Shown in pieces: positions 31,270 through 34,493 of a stretch of 34,493 bases of DNA (the stretch's first letter is position 1; the number at the start of each line of letters is the position of its first letter). This DNA is from Desulfurivibrio sp. (GTDB lineage: Bacteria; Desulfobacterota; Desulfobulbia; Desulfobulbales; SURF-16): positions 1 to 34,493 of the forward strand of contig QZKJ01000003.1 of assembly GCA_003605035.1 (NCBI GenBank), read 5' to 3'. The notes below the pieces were generated by a model that worked only from the letters and a program-made list of their open reading frames with translations, had not been told where the DNA came from and did no database searches. Made by a program: the position numbers and the translations under genes.

Positions 31270-32235
31270 ATGACGGGAAAAAAAGATAAGAGAGAACAGG
31301 CTGGCAGTCTGCCGCTGTGGGCGGTGCACAGCCTGATGCTGCTGGCTTCCATCATCGTGTCCAGCTCCTTTACCGTGGGTGCGGCGATCACCCGCGGCCT
31401 TGATCCGGCGGTGCTGATCCTGGTCCGCTATGTGCTGGCCGTGCTGTTTTTTGCTCCGGTGCTGGTCCTGCGCCACGGTTTTACCCTGCCGCCCCTGCGG
31501 CAGCTCTATGGCTACAGCGCGATCAGCGCCGCCACCGTGGGCTTTTTCTGGTGCATGTTTGAATCGCTGCGCTACACCAGCGCCTTGAATACCAGCGTCA
31601 TCTTCACCCTGGTGCCGGGCATCTCGGGCATCTACAGCGCCATCTTTCTCGGGGAGCGGCTGGGCAGGCCCCGGCTCATCGCCCTGTTTCTCGGCATGGT
31701 CGGCGCGGTCTGGGTTATTTTCCGCGGCGATATCCACCGGCTGCTGGCCCTGGAAATAAATTACGGCGACACCATCTTTCTGGCCGGTTGTTTCATGATG
31801 GCTGCCTACACGCCGCTGGTCAAGCGCATCCACCGCCGGGAGTCCATGGTGGTCATGACCTTCTGGGTGCTGGCCACCGGGGTGGGGTGGCTGGCTCTCC
31901 TCGCCCTGCCCCGGCTGGCTGCGGTCAACTGGCAGGGGGTGGGGATGCAGGTTTGGGCCGGCATCCTCTATCTGGCGGTCTTTTCCACCATTGTCACCTT
32001 TTATCTGACCCATATCGCCACCCTCTATCTCGGGCCGACCCGGGTGATGGCCTACAGCTATTTCTATCCGGCCTTTGTCCTGCTGCTCGACTGGGGCTTC
32101 GGTCATGGCCTGCCGCAGGCCATGGTGCTGCCCGGGGTGGTGGTGGTCACCCTGGCCACCGTGGTCCTGCAGCGGGGCCCCGCGGAAAAGGATGCCCCGG
32201 CCCGGGGGCGGCAAGAGGATGTGAGCAAGAGATGA
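31270..32235 (+). CDS. EamA/DMT-family transporter
   Basis: This membrane protein of about 321 residues has ten hydrophobic segments in two EamA repeats: 'SFTVGAAITRGLDPAVLILVRYVLAVLFF' in the first and 'YTPLVKRIHRRESMVVMTFWVLA' opening the second. The family exports metabolites such as amino acids or purines; the substrate is unknown. The start is uncertain: ATG 31270 has no good ribosome binding site, and a TTG at 31261 is also possible. Its stop overlaps the rlmN start by ATGA, so it opens a three-gene coupled operon with rlmN and srkA. Confidence 0.88.
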   Translation: MTGKKDKREQAGSLPLWAVHSLMLLASIIVSSSFTVGAAITRGLDPAVLILVRYVLAVLFFAPVLVLRHGFTLPPLRQLYGYSAISAATVGFFWCMFESLRYTSALNTSVIFTLVPGISGIYSAIFLGERLGRPRLIALFLGMVGAVWVIFRGDIHRLLALEINYGDTIFLAGCFMMAAYTPLVKRIHRRESMVVMTFWVLATGVGWLALLALPRLAAVNWQGVGMQVWAGILYLAVFSTIVTFYLTHIATLYLGPTRVMAYSYFYPAFVLLLDWGFGHGLPQAMVLPGVVVVTLATVVLQRGPAEKDAPARGRQEDVSKR

Positions 32236-33302
32236 CGACGAAAACCGATCTGCGGGATCTGACCTGCAGCGGGCTGGCTGCCTATATGGAGGGGCTTGGC
32301 CTGCCTGCCTCCCGGGCCCGTTTTGTCTTTGCCTGGCTGCAGCGGCCGGGTGTCAGGGATTTCGCCCAGATGGCCGACGTCAGCAGGGAGATCCGCGCCA
32401 CCCTGGCCGGCCATGCCGTCATCAGCAGTCTGACCAGTGTGCAGAAGGAAGAGTCCCGGGACGGCACGGTGAAATTCGCCTTTACCCTGCGGGACGGGGC
32501 GGTGATGGAGAGCGTGCTCATCCCGGAAAAGGGCCGGCATACCCTCTGCGTGTCGTCCCAGGCCGGCTGCGCCATGGGCTGCCGCTTCTGTCTCACCGGC
32601 GCCATGGGTCTGCGCCGCAACCTGCGGCCAGCCGAGATTGTCGGCCAGGTGCTGGCCGTGCTGGAGCATATGCTGGCTGCCGGGGTGAAGCGGACCACCC
32701 ACCGGGAACTCATCAATAATCTGGTGTTCATGGGCATGGGGGAACCGCTGGCCAACTATGACAAGCTGCTGGCCGCGCTGCGCATCCTCATGGACGGGCA
32801 CGGCCTGGAATTCACCGAGCGCCGTATCACCGTGTCAACCTGTGGCATCGCCCCGCGCATCCGGGATCTGGGCCGGGATGTCCGGGTCAATCTGGCCGTC
32901 TCGCTGCATGCGGCCGACGATGAGACCCGCAGCCGCCTCATGCCGGTCAACAGGACCTGGGGGGTGGATGAGCTGCTGGCCGCCTGTCGCGATTTTCCCC
33001 TGCCCGGCAGAAAGGTCATCCTGTTTGAGTATATCCTCATCAAGGGGATCAACGATACAGAGGCTGATGCGCGGCGGCTGGCCGGGAAACTGCGGGGCAT
33101 CCCCTGCCGGATCAACCTGCTGCCCTTTAATGAGTGCGAATCCCTCAGCTACCAATGCCCGGAAGAACAGCACATCCTGCGCTTCCAGAAAATTCTCCGC
33201 GATGCCGGCTACCGGACCTTCATCAGAAGCAGCCGCGGCGCGGATATCTCCGCCGCCTGCGGTCAGCTCGCCTCCAGAGGAAGCAGCCATGAACAGACAT
33301 AA
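32232..33302 (+). CDS. rlmN: 23S rRNA/tRNA adenine-C2 methyltransferase
   Basis: This 356-residue radical SAM enzyme methylates C2 of A2503 in 23S rRNA and A37 in some tRNAs. The cluster motif C113-x3-C117-x2-C120 is in 'SQAGCAMGCRFCLTG'. The C-terminal 'SSRGADISAACGQL' contains C343, equivalent to the Cys that forms the methyl-transfer intermediate. 'NLVFMGMGEPLANYD', 'RRITVSTCGIAPRI' and 'LAVSLHAADDETRSRLMPVN' are all RlmN/Cfr-type. The start at 32232 overlaps the DMT gene stop, so upstream extensions in this frame are spurious. It overlaps srkA by 14 bp. Confidence 0.96.
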   Translation: MTTKTDLRDLTCSGLAAYMEGLGLPASRARFVFAWLQRPGVRDFAQMADVSREIRATLAGHAVISSLTSVQKEESRDGTVKFAFTLRDGAVMESVLIPEKGRHTLCVSSQAGCAMGCRFCLTGAMGLRRNLRPAEIVGQVLAVLEHMLAAGVKRTTHRELINNLVFMGMGEPLANYDKLLAALRILMDGHGLEFTERRITVSTCGIAPRIRDLGRDVRVNLAVSLHAADDETRSRLMPVNRTWGVDELLAACRDFPLPGRKVILFEYILIKGINDTEADARRLAGKLRGIPCRINLLPFNECESLSYQCPEEQHILRFQKILRDAGYRTFIRSSRGADISAACGQLASRGSSHEQT

Positions 33303-34299
33303 CAAGCCGAGAAAGCAGACTCTTTTCCACAGCCTGACGCCTGATGCGGTTATCACCCTGGTGGAAAGGGCGCTGGACAGGCATTGCACCAACCTCTGCC
33401 GGCCGCTCAACAGCTATATCAACCGGGTCTATGAACTGCAGGCTGAAGACGGGGATGGGCTGATCGTCAAATTCTACCGGCCCGGCAGATGGTCCAGGGA
33501 CGCCCTGCAGGATGAGCATGATTTTCTGCAGGAGCTGCACGGGGAGGAGATCCCGGTGGTGCCGCCGCTGACCCTGCGGGATGGCGGCACCCTGGGCAGC
33601 CATGAGCAGATCTCTTTTGCCGTGTTCCCCAAGAAGGGGGGGCGCAGCTATGACGAATACAATGAGGACCAGTGGCTGGAGCTGGGCCGGCTGCTGGGCC
33701 GCACCCATATGGTGGGGGCGCTGCGCAGGCCCAAGGACCGCATCGTCATGGCTCCGGACCGGTCAACCACTGCCCAGCTGGCCTATATCCTGGCCGGCAA
33801 TTTTATGCCGGCGGATCTGGCCGGCCGGTTCCGCGACATCGCCGAGGAACTCATTGAGGACATCAAGCCGCGCTTTGCCGGCATCGACATGATCCGCATC
33901 CATGGCGACTGCCACTTTGCCAACCTCATTTACCGGCCGGACGAGTCCTTTTATATCGTCGATTTCGACGACATGGCGGTGGGGCCGCCGGTGCAGGATA
34001 TGTGGATGCTGCTGCCTGGTTACTCAGGGGAGTCGCTGGCGGAGATCGACATTTTTCTGGAAGGCTATGAAACCTTCCGTGATTTTGACCAGCGGACCCT
34101 CTCCCTGATTGAACCGCTGCGGGCCATGCGCTATATCCATTACATCGCCTGGTGCGCCCACCAGGTGGCCGAGGACGGCTTCACCCATGTGGTCCCTGAC
34201 TTCGGCACGGAGCATTACTGGGTGCGGGAAATAAATGATCTGATCGAGCAGCTTGACCGCATCAGATCGGCGCCGGCCGGGTTCGGCAATTTCTGCTGA
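33289..34299 (+). CDS. srkA: Stress response kinase A (SrkA/RdoA/YihE)
   Basis: This 336-residue kinase of the choline-kinase-like fold is about the length of E. coli SrkA (328). It phosphorylates Ser/Thr and helps cells survive stress, in part by countering MazF-type death pathways in E. coli. Family features are 'LNSYINRVYELQAEDGDGLIVKFYRPGRWS', the catalytic 'HGDCHFANLIY' with H205, and the metal-binding 'IVDFDD' with D225. The C-terminus 'RYIHYIAWCAHQ' is typical. It starts 14 bp before the rlmN stop, with AGAGGA upstream, so it is translated in coupling with rlmN. The DMT/rlmN/srkA order is unusual for this kinase. Confidence 0.94.
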   Translation: MNRHNKPRKQTLFHSLTPDAVITLVERALDRHCTNLCRPLNSYINRVYELQAEDGDGLIVKFYRPGRWSRDALQDEHDFLQELHGEEIPVVPPLTLRDGGTLGSHEQISFAVFPKKGGRSYDEYNEDQWLELGRLLGRTHMVGALRRPKDRIVMAPDRSTTAQLAYILAGNFMPADLAGRFRDIAEELIEDIKPRFAGIDMIRIHGDCHFANLIYRPDESFYIVDFDDMAVGPPVQDMWMLLPGYSGESLAEIDIFLEGYETFRDFDQRTLSLIEPLRAMRYIHYIAWCAHQVAEDGFTHVVPDFGTEHYWVREINDLIEQLDRIRSAPAGFGNFC

Positions 34300-34340
34300 A
34301 AGCCCTGATTCCTCAGCACCCTTCCTGCGATTTCCCGGCC

Positions 34341-34493
34341 GGCAGCTTGCCAAACAGCCGGAAGGTGTGATAAAAAAAGATACCTGTCTTGTTGACTAGT
34401 GTTTAATTGCATAAATTAACGATAGTATTTTTAAGCTGACTGCCTTTGACTTCTCGTTTGCGCCACAAAAAAGGCTTTGCATTTTGCTGGTAA
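34341..34493. other. Right edge: weak hairpin and possible promoter
   Basis: CCGGC (34341-34345) and GCCGG (34359-34363) may form a weak hairpin after srkA. TTGACT (about 34393-34398) with the AT-rich ATTAAC 17 bp further is a possible promoter directed to a gene beyond the window. No gene is visible to the end. Confidence 0.35.

Noticed and set aside
30694..32214. 506-codon minus-strand frame across the MFS/DMT region
   Set aside because: It overlaps two well-supported transporter genes and is Gly/His/Gln-rich without motifs.
31788..32231. N-terminal extension of rlmN by 148 residues
   Set aside because: RlmN homology begins at the ATG at 32232, which overlaps the DMT gene stop; the extension is a shadow of the DMT gene.

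Overview
The window looks like a chromosomal segment of a GC-rich deltaproteobacterium (Desulfobacterota). A Desulfobulbaceae-like anaerobe is my best guess. This is inferred from the style of the genes: a minimal stand-alone siroheme sulfite reductase, a NapH-like polyferredoxin membrane protein, an unusual radical SAM protein, a Cys-rich protein paired with a 365-residue protein of unknown function, many sensor kinases, and GC-rich third codon positions. I see no rRNA, tRNA, CRISPR array, intact transposase or phage module.

Layout. 1-230: edge with a terminator. 228-3619: radical SAM protein with a small partner (minus), divergent from the small sulfite reductase (plus), then a 4Fe-4S membrane protein (minus). 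3806-6059: prfC and a His/Cys-rich lipoprotein (minus). 6403-9017: ppnP, an aldo/keto reductase, a cupin (minus) and a CheR-like methyltransferase. 9163-10727: a TerC-family and DUF3108 gene pair. 10728-12192: an AT-richer, gene-poor stretch holding a ~177-bp palindromic MITE-like element, a second structured segment and a 59-residue secreted peptide gene. 12193-15091: a pRiA4b ORF-3 family protein, a cysteine desulfurase (minus), a small protein, REP-like palindromes and a CcdA-type antitoxin without a toxin. 15367-21237: a PAS histidine kinase, a discoidin/OmpA protein and a hybrid histidine kinase with a coupled leader peptide. 21318-24361: a small coiled-coil protein, an EI24 membrane protein, a phosphoesterase and an overlapping Ser/Thr kinase. 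24368-26366 (minus): a tightly coupled msrA / Cys-rich protein / 365-residue protein operon. 26665-27530: a sigma-54-like promoter, a 38-residue microprotein and a MerR-like regulator. 27619-31034 (minus): an ABC-F ATPase, a cold-shock protein and an MFS transporter. 31270-34299: an overlapping DMT transporter / rlmN / srkA operon.

Two themes stand out. First, several intergenic spaces carry degenerate short tandem arrays with a fixed period of 7, 8 or 9 bp. Two of the 7-bp arrays share the same ~20-bp central core and have inverted arms, so they look like one dispersed repeat family. Second, several very small genes with strong ribosome binding sites (59, 38 and 11 residues) sit next to regulators or structured DNA. 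Translational coupling by ATGA or longer overlaps recurs (TerC/DUF3108, leader/hybrid kinase, phosphoesterase/kinase, msrA/Cys-rich, DMT/rlmN/srkA). Nothing here is a proven new system. The best candidates for a second look are the repeat family, the palindromic element with its neighbouring structured segment, the orphan antitoxin with an intact operator, the sigma-54/microprotein/MerR unit, and the kinase/phosphoesterase pair.
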